Of a stretch of DNA of 36,361 nt, positions 15,497-23,217 are shown in pieces (positions within the stretch are counted from its first letter, which is position 1; every line of letters starts with the position of its first letter). This stretch comes from Gemmatimonadota bacterium. Lineage in GTDB: Bacteria > Gemmatimonadota > Gemmatimonadetes > Gemmatimonadales > GWC2-71-9. Where the stretch lies: assembly GCA_003222205.1 (NCBI GenBank), contig QHVC01000110.1:1-36361 (forward strand). The letters run 5' to 3'. The notes below the pieces were generated by a model. That model did not search any database. It saw only the letters and a list, made by a program, of their open reading frames with translations, and was not told the DNA's origin. The position numbers were made by a program, and so were the translations under genes.

Positions 15497-16857
15497 TCGC
15501 CCGCCTCGAGGTCGTCCGGGGCGTGGGCCGCCACGGGCCGCGGGGCCGCGTGGGATTGCAGCGGCGGCTTGACGATCCGATCCACCGCCGCGCGCGTGCC
15601 GGCGACGCGCAGTTGCTCGAACAGGAACGCGAAGGTCTTCTCCAGGTCCGCGCCGATCGCCTGGCGCACGTCCTCCGGAAGATCCCACATGCGCCGCTTG
15701 AACGGTCCTACCGCCTTCTTGCGGCTCTTATAGATGAACTGCTGCTCGGTATCGCCCTTCTTCCACTCGTCCTTGCACTCAGCTTTCACCCACGCGTTGA
15801 CCTCGGACCGCAGGTCGGCCGGGAGCCGGGGATGGTCGAACACGATCGTCTGGAAGTTGGTCGCGAGGTGGATCTCGATCGCCTCGCAAGCGGGAAAGGC
15901 CCCGAACGCCTCGGGCGGCAACGTGGAGGCGCCATGCTGCACCGCGCCGCCCAGGCCGTACTGCTCCCGCGCGTCCCGCGACAGCGCCTTCAGGGCGTCG
16001 AGGTCGATCTGCACCTTGGCGATGGAGCCGTCCGGCAGGACGACGCCGCCGTGGCTGGTGCCGGTCTGCACGGAGATCTTGCTGATCCCGACGTGGGGAC
16101 CGAGGCGTTTCAGCGTGCGGAGATAGCCGTCCATGAACGCCCGCAGCTCGTGGACGTCGCTGTTCTTGCCGCCCACCTCCCCGATCTCGGCGCCGACTGA
16201 GACGGTGACCCCCTCCGGCTCACGGTCGCGGATGAACTTGGTCGTCTCGGCGGCGCGCTCGAAGTTGACGCGCTGCTGCTCGTCGAGCGTCGGTTGCGAC
16301 AGGTCGACCAGCGTCGACGTGTCTACGTCGATGTTGTAGAACCCGGCCGCCAGCTCTTCCTCGATCAGGGCGCGGACCGCGGCGATCTCAGCATCCGGGT
16401 CGATCGCGTACTTCTTGGCGTTGACCTGGACGTGATCGCCCTGGATGAAGAGCGGGCCCGTGAACCCTTCGCGCAACGCCGCCGCGGTCACCACCGCCAC
16501 GTACTCGGGTGGCCGCTGCTCCGTATAGCCGATCTCGCTGCGGGCGATCTCGCAGATCAGGGCGCCCACGTCGAGCCGCCGGGCCGCGCGGAAGATCGCG
16601 CGGGCGGAGTCGTAGGACAGGACCCGGATATTCATCGCCGGCGTAGTGAACGGGGGCAGCTCGCCGCGGCCCCGCGCCAGGTAGAGGTCGTGGATGGACG
16701 CCGGCCGCACGCCCGCTCGTTGGCCGACCTCCCAGATCACCCAGCGTGCCTCTTCCCGTTCCGCGGTGCTCCCGAAGACTGCCCGTCGCACCAGCTCGTC
16801 CATCGCGGCGCTCTGGCGTACCGCCGCTTGCTGGAACCGCCGCAGCGTCTCGTGCAT
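15493..16857 (-). CDS. Class II fructose-bisphosphate aldolase-family protein (long form)
   Basis: A 454-residue zinc-dependent aldolase homologue. Metal and active-site blocks are FIQGDHVQ (His142), AEIGEVGG (~223-230), QTGTSHGG (His269) and VQHGAS (His308), in the order of class II aldolases, followed by EIHLATNFQ. The reaction would be cleavage of fructose 1,6-bisphosphate or a related ketose bisphosphate to DHAP and an aldehyde. It is about 100 residues longer than typical FbaA, with a helical N-terminal extension of about 65 residues and a C-terminal tail. Location in one operon with pyruvate kinase supports a glycolytic role, though tagatose-bisphosphate aldolase is possible. It begins 11 bases after the PhnP-like gene, with AAGG before the ATG. 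Confidence 0.85.
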   Translation of the reverse strand: MHETLRRFQQAAVRQSAAMDELVRRAVFGSTAEREEARWVIWEVGQRAGVRPASIHDLYLARGRGELPPFTTPAMNIRVLSYDSARAIFRAARRLDVGALICEIARSEIGYTEQRPPEYVAVVTAAALREGFTGPLFIQGDHVQVNAKKYAIDPDAEIAAVRALIEEELAAGFYNIDVDTSTLVDLSQPTLDEQQRVNFERAAETTKFIRDREPEGVTVSVGAEIGEVGGKNSDVHELRAFMDGYLRTLKRLGPHVGISKISVQTGTSHGGVVLPDGSIAKVQIDLDALKALSRDAREQYGLGGAVQHGASTLPPEAFGAFPACEAIEIHLATNFQTIVFDHPRLPADLRSEVNAWVKAECKDEWKKGDTEQQFIYKSRKKAVGPFKRRMWDLPEDVRQAIGADLEKTFAFLFEQLRVAGTRAAVDRIVKPPLQSHAAPRPVAAHAPDDLEAGE

Positions 16858-16868
16858 ACGCCTTGAAA

Positions 16869-17651
16869 TTAGACCTCGTCCTCTTCGACCACCAGCCCGT
16901 CGTAGGCGGGGACGATGCCGGCGGGCAGCTGCGCGGCGAGCTCGGCGTGCGGGAGGTCGTGCGTCAAATGCGTGAGGAACGTGCGTCGCGCGCCGATCTG
17001 CTGGGCGACCGCGATCGCTTCGGGGATCGAGAGGTGCAGCGGGTGTGGCCGGGGCAGCAGCGCGTTCAAGACGAGGATGTCGAGCCCGACGAGCCCGCCG
17101 CGCGCGCCCACGGGCACATCTTTGGCATCGGTGAGGTACGCGATCCGCCCCACACGATAGCCGAATACGGTGCCGCCGCCGTGCGGAAGCGCGATGGGGA
17201 GGACCGCGACGCCCGCGACGCGGGTCTCGCGCCCCGGCTCGAGCACCTCCGCCACGAGCTCGGGGAGGATGGTGCCCTCGGGCGCCGCGGCGTGGCGGTC
17301 GAAGATATAGGGAAACTTCTCCGCCAACTCGACCATTGTGGCGGCGGGTCCGTAGGCCGGGAGTCCCGACCCGCGCTTGACCGAAATCGCCCGGAGGTCG
17401 TCGATCCCGTGCACATGATCCGCATGGGCGTGCGTGTAGAGCACGGCGTCCACCCGGTCGATGTGCGCGGCGAGGAGCTGCAGCCGCAGCTCCGGCGGCG
17501 TGTCGATGAGCAGGCGGCGCTCGCCCGCCTCAATCAGCGCGGCGCTGCGGGTGCGCCGATCACGCGGATCGCCCGACGTACAGGTGCGGCAGCGGCAGCC
17601 GATTTGCGGGACGCCGAACGACGTGCCCGTCCCCAGGAACACCAGCCGCAC
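16869..17651 (-). CDS. MBL-fold metallohydrolase, PhnP/phosphoribosyl cyclic phosphodiesterase-like
   Basis: A 260-residue metallo-beta-lactamase-fold hydrolase. The N terminus FLGTGTSFGVPQIGCRCRTC has Cys19, Cys21 and Cys24 (the extra zinc site of PhnP proteins). The metal motif is THAHADHVHGID (His74, His76, Asp78, His79), and further ligands are in LPHGGG, LTDAKD and THLTHD. PhnP hydrolyses cyclic ribose phosphates; non-phosphonate relatives such as this one may act on other cyclic phosphodiesters. No phn genes are nearby. It starts with GTG one base after the pyk stop, so the two are translationally linked. Confidence 0.87.
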   Translation of the reverse strand: MRLVFLGTGTSFGVPQIGCRCRTCTSGDPRDRRTRSAALIEAGERRLLIDTPPELRLQLLAAHIDRVDAVLYTHAHADHVHGIDDLRAISVKRGSGLPAYGPAATMVELAEKFPYIFDRHAAAPEGTILPELVAEVLEPGRETRVAGVAVLPIALPHGGGTVFGYRVGRIAYLTDAKDVPVGARGGLVGLDILVLNALLPRPHPLHLSIPEAIAVAQQIGARRTFLTHLTHDLPHAELAAQLPAGIVPAYDGLVVEEDEV

Positions 17652-17652
17652 G

Positions 17653-19080
17653 TCAGACTTCCTCGACCTTGATGAGGTTGGTGCTCCCCGACACCTCCCA
17701 GGGGACGCCGGCGGTCATGACGATGCGATCGCCCCGGCGGGCGAGGCCGCCTTTGAGAATGAGGTCGCGGACGACCTCCAGCATCGCGTCGTAGCTCGGC
17801 ACGCGATCGACGCGCACCGGCTGCACGCCCCACACCAGGGCGAGCTGCCGGTACGTCGCGACCTCGGTCGTGACCGCGAGGATCGGGACGGAAGGGCGCG
17901 TGGCGGCGACCGTGCGGGCCGTGAACCCTCCCCGGGTGAGCGTGACGATCAGCGGCGTCTTCAGCATCCGCGCCACGGCGGCCGTGCCCAGGGCGATGGC
18001 ATCCTCGACGGTGACGTCCTCGCGGATCGCGAGGCGGCGCTCGTCACGTCCCGCCAGGGCCTGCGGCTCCATCGCCCGGATGATCCGGTCCATGGCCTTG
18101 ACCGCTTCCACCGGGTAGTCGCCGGTCGCCGTCTCCGCCGACAGCATCACGGCGTCGGTGCCGTCCAGGATCGCGTTGGCCACGTCCGAAGCCTCGGCGC
18201 GCGTCGGCCGCGGATTCTGTATCATGGACTCGAGCATCTGCGTCGCGGTGATCACCGGCTTGCCGTGGCGGTTCGCTTCCCGAATCAGCCGCTTCTGAAC
18301 CAGCGGGACTTCCTCGAAGGGCAGCTCGACGCCGAGGTCGCCGCGCGCGACCATCACGGCATCGGAGGTGCGGAGGATGCGTTCCAGGTCGTCGAGCGCC
18401 GTGGCCTTCTCGATCTTGGCGACGAGCTTCACCGCCGGTGGCACCAGCGCCCGCAACCCCACCATGTCCTCGGCGCGACGCACGAACGACAGCGCCAGGT
18501 AATCCACGCCGTGCGCCACGGCGTCGGCGACGTCCTCGCGATCCTTGTCGGTCAACGCCGGCGCGCTCACCTGCAGGCCGGGGAGGTTCATGCCCTTGTG
18601 CGCCGTGAGCGTCCCGCCGTCGACGACGCGCGCCCACACCCGAGGGGGTTCGACGCGGGTCACCTCGACGGAGAGCAACCCGTCGTTCAGCAAGATGCGG
18701 GCGCCCACCCGCGCGTCCTGCGCCAGCTCCGCGTAGGTCGTGGGGAGCTCGTCCTTGCGCGCCACCGCCTCAGGGGCGAACACGACCTCCTGCCCGCGGA
18801 CGAGCTCCTGCGGCGCCTTGAGGGCGCCGACGCGGATGCGCGGCCCCTGCAGATCCATGAGCACGGCGATCGGCGCGCCGCGCGCCTCCGCGATGCGGCG
18901 CACGGCGGCGATCCATTGCCCGCGCACCTCCGCCGTGCCGTGGGACGCGTTCACGCGCACCACGTTGACTCCAGCGTCGACCAGGGCGGCGATGCGCTCA
19001 TCCGTTCCCGTCGCCGGTCCCAGTGTGGCGACGATCTTGGTGCGGCGGGTCGCCACCCCTCCTGAAGGCTCGCGATTCAT
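17653..19080 (-). CDS. pyk: Pyruvate kinase
   Basis: A 475-residue pyruvate kinase, converting phosphoenolpyruvate and ADP to pyruvate and ATP. TKIVATLGPAT starts the barrel, NASHG lies at 44-48, and the catalytic block VKLVAKIEKATALDDLERI is followed by VARGDLGVELP and the signature ITATQMLESMIQNPRPTRAE. A complete C-terminal allosteric domain ends the protein. It heads a run of eight genes on the minus strand. A putative promoter and three TGTGGAA repeats lie directly upstream. No PEP-utiliser domain is fused. Confidence 0.97.
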   Translation of the reverse strand: MNREPSGGVATRRTKIVATLGPATGTDERIAALVDAGVNVVRVNASHGTAEVRGQWIAAVRRIAEARGAPIAVLMDLQGPRIRVGALKAPQELVRGQEVVFAPEAVARKDELPTTYAELAQDARVGARILLNDGLLSVEVTRVEPPRVWARVVDGGTLTAHKGMNLPGLQVSAPALTDKDREDVADAVAHGVDYLALSFVRRAEDMVGLRALVPPAVKLVAKIEKATALDDLERILRTSDAVMVARGDLGVELPFEEVPLVQKRLIREANRHGKPVITATQMLESMIQNPRPTRAEASDVANAILDGTDAVMLSAETATGDYPVEAVKAMDRIIRAMEPQALAGRDERRLAIREDVTVEDAIALGTAAVARMLKTPLIVTLTRGGFTARTVAATRPSVPILAVTTEVATYRQLALVWGVQPVRVDRVPSYDAMLEVVRDLILKGGLARRGDRIVMTAGVPWEVSGSTNLIKVEEV

Positions 19081-19086
19081 TTCACA

Positions 19087-19115
19087 AGACTACCGCGACC
19101 CTGTGGAAAAGTCGA
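19087..19115 (-). promoter_or_regulatory. Putative promoter of the pyk operon
   Basis: TCGACT (19110-19115) and TAGTCT (19087-19092) are 17 bases apart on the minus strand. The -10 ends six bases from the pyk ATG, giving a leaderless transcript. The TGTGGAAAA element at 19102-19110 falls in the spacer. Confidence 0.4.
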
Positions 19116-19140
19116 AGCCGTGTGGAAGGCGTGTGGAAGG
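19101..19140. repeat. TGTGGAA repeats upstream of pyk
   Basis: The 11-bp unit CGTGTGGAAGG occurs twice in perfect tandem (19119-19129 and 19130-19140). A degenerate third copy, CTGTGGAAAAG, lies at 19101-19111. They fill most of the 60-base gap between marR and pyk and overlap the proposed promoter, as expected for a regulator's operator. The third copy is one base away from the DnaA-box sequence TGTGGATAA. Confidence 0.6.
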
Positions 19141-19602
19141 TCAGCGGACAATCTCGATGGTCCGCACCTCGAGACGCTGCCGGAACTCCTCGAGGAGGTG
19201 CACGGCCCGCTGCAACGCCGACGCGGGAAGGCCCTCGATGGTCCGGGCGGCGAGGCGCCGCTCGAGCTGGCCACAGCGCAGCAGGACGTCGAGGCCGTGG
19301 CGGGTCAGGACGACGCGCACGCCCCGGTCGTCGTCGGGGTCGGGGGTGGTCTCGACGAGGCCTTTGGATTCCAGGCGCTGGATGAAGGTCGTCGCGGCGG
19401 CCCGAGAAACGCCGAGCTGCCCGGCGATCTCGCTCGGGCGGGCGCCGTCCGGTCCTCCCTGGTCCACCGCCTGCAGCGCCGCGTGGGCGCGGTGCGAGAG
19501 GCCGTAGGCGCGGCATGCCTTGTCCCCGGCGCGTTGCAGCGCCTGGAACGCCGCGCGCAGGCCGCCGGTCAGCTGCAGCGCCAGCTCGGCACGATCACCC
19601 AC
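19141..19602 (-). CDS. MarR-family transcriptional regulator
   Basis: A 153-residue winged-helix regulator. The recognition region is RPSEIAGQLGVSRAAATTFIQRLESKGLVETTPDPDDDRGVRVVLT (~56-101), with the MarR wing signature DDDRGVRVVLT. The flanking helices form the dimer interface. MarR proteins repress divergent transporters and release DNA on binding a ligand or on oxidation. The start is GTG at 19600-19602. It is divergent from an ABC exporter and shares an 85-base spacer holding an 11-bp inverted repeat nine bases from its start, so autoregulation and exporter control are likely. Confidence 0.9.
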   Translation of the reverse strand: MGDRAELALQLTGGLRAAFQALQRAGDKACRAYGLSHRAHAALQAVDQGGPDGARPSEIAGQLGVSRAAATTFIQRLESKGLVETTPDPDDDRGVRVVLTRHGLDVLLRCGQLERRLAARTIEGLPASALQRAVHLLEEFRQRLEVRTIEIVR

Positions 19603-19610
19603 GGAAAAAG

Positions 19611-19639
19611 ATTAACATATTGACCATTAATATACTAAT
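19611..19639. promoter_or_regulatory. AT-rich inverted repeat, probable MarR operator
   Basis: ATTAACATATT (19611-19621) and AATATACTAAT (19629-19639) match as inverted arms at 9 of 11 positions around a 7-base spacer. The element is strikingly AT-rich against the surrounding DNA. It lies between divergent marR and ABC genes and contains TATACT (19631-19636), a good -10 for the ABC genes, so a bound repressor would block it. Confidence 0.65.
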
Positions 19640-19687
19640 CATTTCTCCGCCCACCGCAAGGCCCCGGAGAGCCTAGATTCCCCGGCC

Positions 19688-20407
19688 ATGATCGAGGTGC
19701 GCGGCCTCACCAAGCTGTACGGCTCGCTCGTCGCCGTGGAAGACCTCTCCTTTTCAGTCGCCCCGGGCGAAGTGCTGGGGCTCGTGGGCCCCAACGGGGC
19801 GGGCAAGACCACGACGCTCCGCAGTCTTGTCGGGATCGTGCGGCCGACGCGCGGCACGATCAGCATCGGCGGGCGGGACCTCGATCGCGACCCGGTCGGC
19901 GCCAAGCGCCAGCTCGCCTTTATGCCCGACGAGCCCCGGCTGTTCGAATACCTGACCGTGGAGGAACATCTGCGCTTCACCGGCCGGCTCTACGGCGTCC
20001 GGGATTCCGACGGCCGCATCCCTGCCCTGCTCCGGGAGCTGGAGCTGGCCGAGAAGGCGGGCGCGCTGCCGGACGAGCTGTCGCGGGGGATGAAGCAGAA
20101 GCTCGCGATCGCGTGCGGGTTGCTGCACGAGCCCAAAGCGCTGCTGTTCGACGAGCCGCTGACCGGGCTCGACCCCGCCGGGATGCGGCGCATGAAACAG
20201 ACGATCGTCGAGCGCGCGCGGCAGGGGGCCGCGGTGATTCTCAGCTCTCACCTGCTGCACCTGGTCGAAGAGGTGTGCACGCGCGTGCTGGTCATTCACC
20301 GCGGGCGGCTGGTGGCGATCGGGACCATCGCGGAGATCGTCGGATCGCGCCCCGACCTCCAGGGTCGCAGCCTCGAAGAGGTCTTCCTCGCCTTGACCGG
20401 CACGTGA
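19688..20407 (+). CDS. ABC transporter ATP-binding protein
   Basis: A 239-residue nucleotide-binding subunit of an ABC-2-type exporter. Walker A is GPNGAGKTT (~35-43), the Q-loop region reads FMPDEPRLFEYLT, the signature is LSRGMKQKLA (a common variant of LSGGQ), Walker B is ALLFDEPLTGLDP and the switch His is in SSHLLH. It overlaps the permease by GTGA. A purine run GGAGAG lies about 10 bases before the ATG. Cargo is unknown; divergent MarR control suggests toxicant or antibiotic export. Confidence 0.93.
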   Translation: MIEVRGLTKLYGSLVAVEDLSFSVAPGEVLGLVGPNGAGKTTTLRSLVGIVRPTRGTISIGGRDLDRDPVGAKRQLAFMPDEPRLFEYLTVEEHLRFTGRLYGVRDSDGRIPALLRELELAEKAGALPDELSRGMKQKLAIACGLLHEPKALLFDEPLTGLDPAGMRRMKQTIVERARQGAAVILSSHLLHLVEEVCTRVLVIHRGRLVAIGTIAEIVGSRPDLQGRSLEEVFLALTGT

Positions 20408-22143
20408 TCAGCGCCGCGCTGTACCTGTCGCGGCGCTCGCTGGCGAATGCGACCCGGCGCCGGTTGGCCCGGCTGCGCCAGCCCAAGTATCTGATCGGGT
20501 TCGCGCTCGGGGTGTTGTACTACTACTGGTTGATCGCTCGACCGCGCTCCGGCGCCGCGGGGGGCGCTGCCGGACTGCCCGGCGCCGGCGGCGAAGTGCT
20601 GGCGATCCTCGGGCTCACGACCTTCCTGTTGATGAACTGGGTGTTCGGCAGCTCGCGCAGTCCATTCGCCTTCACGCCGGCTGAAACTCACTATCTGTTC
20701 ACCGCACCCCTGACACGCCGCCAGGTGCTGGACTTCAAGCTGCTGCGCTCGCAGCTGCCGCTGTTCCTCTCGTCGCTGCTGTCGGTACTGATCTTCTCCG
20801 GCGGCCACTTTACTCCCAGCCGCATCGTGCGCGTGCTGGGCCTGTGGCTCGTCTTCTCGGCGCTGCAGATGCACTACGGGGTCGCCGCGCTGGTGCGGCA
20901 GAGCCTCGAGGAGCACGGCGTGACGGCTGTGCGCCGGCGGCTGGGTGTGATCACGGTCCTGACGGGGGTCGCGGTGGCCGTGGCGCTGATCCTGCGTCGC
21001 CAGCTCCCGGAAGTGCAGGCGGCCTTCGCCGCCGGTCCCGCGGCCGGCCTCGACGCCCTGGGAGCAATCCTGCATCGCGGCGTGCTCGGCGTGATCGTGT
21101 GGCCCCTGTCGGCGCTCGTTCGCCCGCTGCTGGCACCCGACTTGGCGACGTTCGCCGCCCGGTTGCCGGCGGCGTTCCTCGTCGTCGGGCTGCACTACGT
21201 GTGGCTGGTGCGCTCCTCACTCGCGTTCGAGGAAGTGGCGGTGGAGTCCGCCGAGCGGATGGCGCGGCGCATCGCCGCATGGCGCAGCGGCCGGCGGCCG
21301 CCCCCGAGCGAGCGCCGGTCCAAGGGCGCGCGGCGCTCGCTCGGCCGCCTCGCCCCGGTGGGCAGCCCGGCGCGCGCCATCGCCTGGAAGAACGTGCAAG
21401 CCGAGTGGCGCGGCTCCGGCGTGCGGCTCCCGGTGATCATCGTCCTGGGCGTGGCGGCCGTCGCGTGGGTGGCGAGCCTCGGCGCCGCCGCCGGCACGGG
21501 CATCCAGGTTCTGGCGACGCTGCTCCTCGTGTTCGCGGGGATGGCCGTCGTGTTCGGCCCGTACATCCTGCGCAACGACCTGCGCGCGGACCTCCTGCTC
21601 TGGGACCTGCTCAAGAGCTACCCACTGCGCGGGGCCGATCTCGTCGCCGGCGAAGTCTTGGGCCCGGTCGCGGTGCTCACGGGCGTCGCGTGGGGGTGCC
21701 TGCTGGCGGCCTTCGCCGCCTCGCTCGCGATCGACCTGCCGGGCTTCCCGGTTCTCGACCGCCTCGCCGCCCTGCTGGCCACCGCCATCGCGGCCCCCGC
21801 CTTCCTCGTCGTCATCACGCTGATCCAGAACGCCGCCGCCTTGGTCTTCCCCGCCTGGGTCACGCTCGGGCCGGGACGGGCGGCGGGCGTCGAGATGATC
21901 GGCCAGCGCATGCTCACCATGATCGGGAGCCTGCTCCTGATGCTGCTCGCCTTCCTCCCCGCCGCCGTGGTCGCGGCTGTCGCGGTGGCGATCGCCGGAG
22001 TCGCCGGAGTCGACGGCGTGTGGCGGGCGGTGCCGGGAGCGATCGGCTTGACGGTGACGCTGGGCTTCGAGGGGATGCTGGCGGTGGCGTGGCTGGGGCG
22101 AGTGTTCGAGCGGTCCGATCCGGCGGCAGAGCTCGGCGGCTAG
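20404..22143 (+). CDS. ABC exporter permease (ABC-2 group)
   Basis: A 579-residue polytopic membrane protein with roughly 10-12 hydrophobic segments, for example YLIGFALGVLYYYWLIA, VLAILGLTTFLLMNWVF and a C-terminal LMLLAFLPAAVVAAVAVAIAGVAG. A soluble segment of about 80 residues, rich in Arg, splits the halves near residue 290-330. The cytosolic motif HYLFTAPLTRRQVLDFKLLRSQ is the coupling-helix signature of putative ABC exporters. It starts at GTG 20404 within the ATPase stop codon. The frame is open further upstream, but that is a shadow of the ATPase. Its TAG stop abuts the stop of the convergent zinc-ribbon gene with no spacer. Confidence 0.85.
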   Translation: MISAALYLSRRSLANATRRRLARLRQPKYLIGFALGVLYYYWLIARPRSGAAGGAAGLPGAGGEVLAILGLTTFLLMNWVFGSSRSPFAFTPAETHYLFTAPLTRRQVLDFKLLRSQLPLFLSSLLSVLIFSGGHFTPSRIVRVLGLWLVFSALQMHYGVAALVRQSLEEHGVTAVRRRLGVITVLTGVAVAVALILRRQLPEVQAAFAAGPAAGLDALGAILHRGVLGVIVWPLSALVRPLLAPDLATFAARLPAAFLVVGLHYVWLVRSSLAFEEVAVESAERMARRIAAWRSGRRPPPSERRSKGARRSLGRLAPVGSPARAIAWKNVQAEWRGSGVRLPVIIVLGVAAVAWVASLGAAAGTGIQVLATLLLVFAGMAVVFGPYILRNDLRADLLLWDLLKSYPLRGADLVAGEVLGPVAVLTGVAWGCLLAAFAASLAIDLPGFPVLDRLAALLATAIAAPAFLVVITLIQNAAALVFPAWVTLGPGRAAGVEMIGQRMLTMIGSLLLMLLAFLPAAVVAAVAVAIAGVAGVDGVWRAVPGAIGLTVTLGFEGMLAVAWLGRVFERSDPAAELGG

Positions 22144-22512
22144 CTAGCAGGTCGCCGACCAGTCCACCGCGCCGGTGTGCCCGCAGCGCGGACAGCGCAG
22201 GGTCCCCGGCTTGCCCTCGAAGTCCTGCCGCTCGTGACACGCGGGGCAGACCGCGTAGGTCATCACGATATCGCTGCTGTTCGAGCCGCCCAGCGTGGGC
22301 CGCAGCACGCCCGTGCGCACGACCACGCTCCACGTCGTGGGCGGCTCGCTGCGCATGGTCACGTCCTCGCGCTTCAAGCGCACCTGCACGCCCTGGCGGA
22401 CGTCCACCACCACGTGGCCATCCGGCGTCTCGTCGACGACCGGATACCACGCGCCGCGGCGCAAAATATCCGCTACGCTGTCCGTGATGCGGGCCCAGCC
22501 CCGTCGGGCCAT
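22144..22512 (-). CDS. Zinc-ribbon protein, paralogue A (function unknown)
   Basis: A 122-residue protein I do not recognise. It starts MARRGWARITDSVADILRRGAWYPVV, has a beta-rich middle with VVVDVRQGVQVRLKRED and a WSVVVRT strand, and ends in a zinc ribbon (CPACHERQDFEG, then CPRCG) followed by a short tail with AVDWSATC. The same layout recurs in 23214-23606: LRRGAWYPVV, TYAVCPAC..RQ.F, L.C.RC and a W..T ending. ATG 22512 is preferred over ATG 22521 because the latter falls on the -10 TATCAT. Convergent with the ABC permease. It is divergent from the MOSC gene with a spacer of about 35 bases. Confidence 0.7.
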   Translation of the reverse strand: MARRGWARITDSVADILRRGAWYPVVDETPDGHVVVDVRQGVQVRLKREDVTMRSEPPTTWSVVVRTGVLRPTLGGSNSSDIVMTYAVCPACHERQDFEGKPGTLRCPRCGHTGAVDWSATC

Positions 22513-22519
22513 GGCCCCC

Positions 22520-22525
22520 ATGATA
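22520..22525 (-). promoter_or_regulatory. Putative leaderless -10 for zinc-ribbon gene A
   Basis: TATCAT (five of six consensus positions) lies seven bases before ATG 22512 on the minus strand. The second paralogue has an identical TATCAT five bases before its own ATG, which supports both calls. Confidence 0.5.
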
Positions 22526-22536
22526 GCACGTTTAGG

Positions 22537-22542
22537 TAAATT
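22537..22542 (+). promoter_or_regulatory. Possible -10 for the MOSC gene
   Basis: TAAATT lies five bases before the ATG at 22548. No -35 is evident, and the sequence upstream is shared with the minus-strand promoter of zinc-ribbon gene A, so the two divergent promoters are interleaved. Confidence 0.35.
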
Positions 22543-22547
22543 GCGTT

Positions 22548-23126
22548 ATGCGCGATGTCGGTGCGATCGTCCGGCTCCAGATCCAACGCAGCTCCCTGAA
22601 AACGGGGGAGAAGCCGCACCGCCGCTACGACCCCGCCCCGCTGCTCTCGGTGGAGCGACTCGCCGTCACGCCCGACGGCGTGCTCGGCCTGAGTGACGGC
22701 GACGCCTGGCTGGTGGACGTCCATCATCGGGCCCACCCGCAGACCAAGAACGAGGACGGGCTCCACGGCGTGTCCGTGGGCTTCACCGCGCATTACGACG
22801 CGATGCGCGCGCGCTTCGGCGATCACCTCACGCCGGGCTGCGCCGGCGAAAACCTCCTCGCCGTCGCCGCCCGGCGGCTCGGCTACGACGAGCTGGCAGG
22901 GGGCATTGCCGTCGTGGACCGGGACGGCCGGGAGCTCGTCCGGCTTCAGGTGCTCCAGGTCGCCCACCCGTGCCGCCCGTTCACCGGCTGGGCGCTGGGC
23001 GGCACGGTCGAAGCCCAGGTGCTCAAGGAGCACCTGCAGTTCTTGGACGACGGGATGCGGGGGTTCTACTGCCGCGCCACGGGGACCGGGATCGTGGCCG
23101 TCGGCGACCGTTTGGTGTTGCCCTAG
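22548..23126 (+). CDS. MOSC-domain protein (molybdenum/iron sulfur-carrier fold)
   Basis: A 192-residue MOSC-fold protein. Family features are the start VGAIVRLQIQRSSLKTG, the GLHGVSVGFTAHYDAMRARFGDHLTPGCAGENLL block, and the conserved Cys in VAHPCRPFTGW (~residue 143), the predicted sulfur or cofactor ligand. MOSC domains occur in molybdenum cofactor sulfurases and in mARC and YiiM-type molybdoenzymes; single-domain forms like this are poorly characterised. It lies alone on the plus strand between two minus-strand zinc-ribbon paralogues. Its stop codon is inside the left arm of an inverted repeat. Confidence 0.85.
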   Translation: MRDVGAIVRLQIQRSSLKTGEKPHRRYDPAPLLSVERLAVTPDGVLGLSDGDAWLVDVHHRAHPQTKNEDGLHGVSVGFTAHYDAMRARFGDHLTPGCAGENLLAVAARRLGYDELAGGIAVVDRDGRELVRLQVLQVAHPCRPFTGWALGGTVEAQVLKEHLQFLDDGMRGFYCRATGTGIVAVGDRLVLP

Positions 23127-23217
23127 GAAAGCTCTGGATGTGCCCGCCGGGCGCCGTCGCGTATCGCGCCCTAGGCCCCACCCCCAGCGTCACATCCTAG
23201 GTGCAGAGGTTTCCTAG
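23123..23217. repeat. Long inverted repeat spanning convergent stop codons; possible structured RNA or bidirectional terminator
   Basis: Left arm 23123-23142 (CTAGGAAAGCTCTG then GATGTG) pairs with the right arm at 23191-23217 (CACATC, a 7-base bulge CTAGGTG, then CAGAGGTTTCCTAG). The outer 14 positions pair with one G-G mismatch and the inner six pair perfectly. Inside, GGGCGC and GCGCCC (from about 23149 to 23172) can form another stem, giving a branched fold. Both stop codons of the convergent genes lie in the arms. There is no T-run. CCTAGG occurs three times within 80 bases. Confidence 0.65.

Noticed and set aside
22139-22148. GCTAGCTAGC over the convergent stops of the ABC permease and zinc-ribbon A
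   Set aside because: The palindrome arises because two TAG stops abut in opposite orientation; no further structure extends from it.
22519-22521. ATG at 22521 as start of zinc-ribbon gene A
   Set aside because: This ATG falls on the TATCAT -10 element; ATG 22512 leaves a normal distance to it and matches the paralogue.
23123-23217. Signal recognition particle RNA or molybdenum-cofactor riboswitch
   Set aside because: The segment lacks the conserved SRP loop motif and lies 3' of the MOSC gene rather than in its leader; only the inverted repeat is supported.
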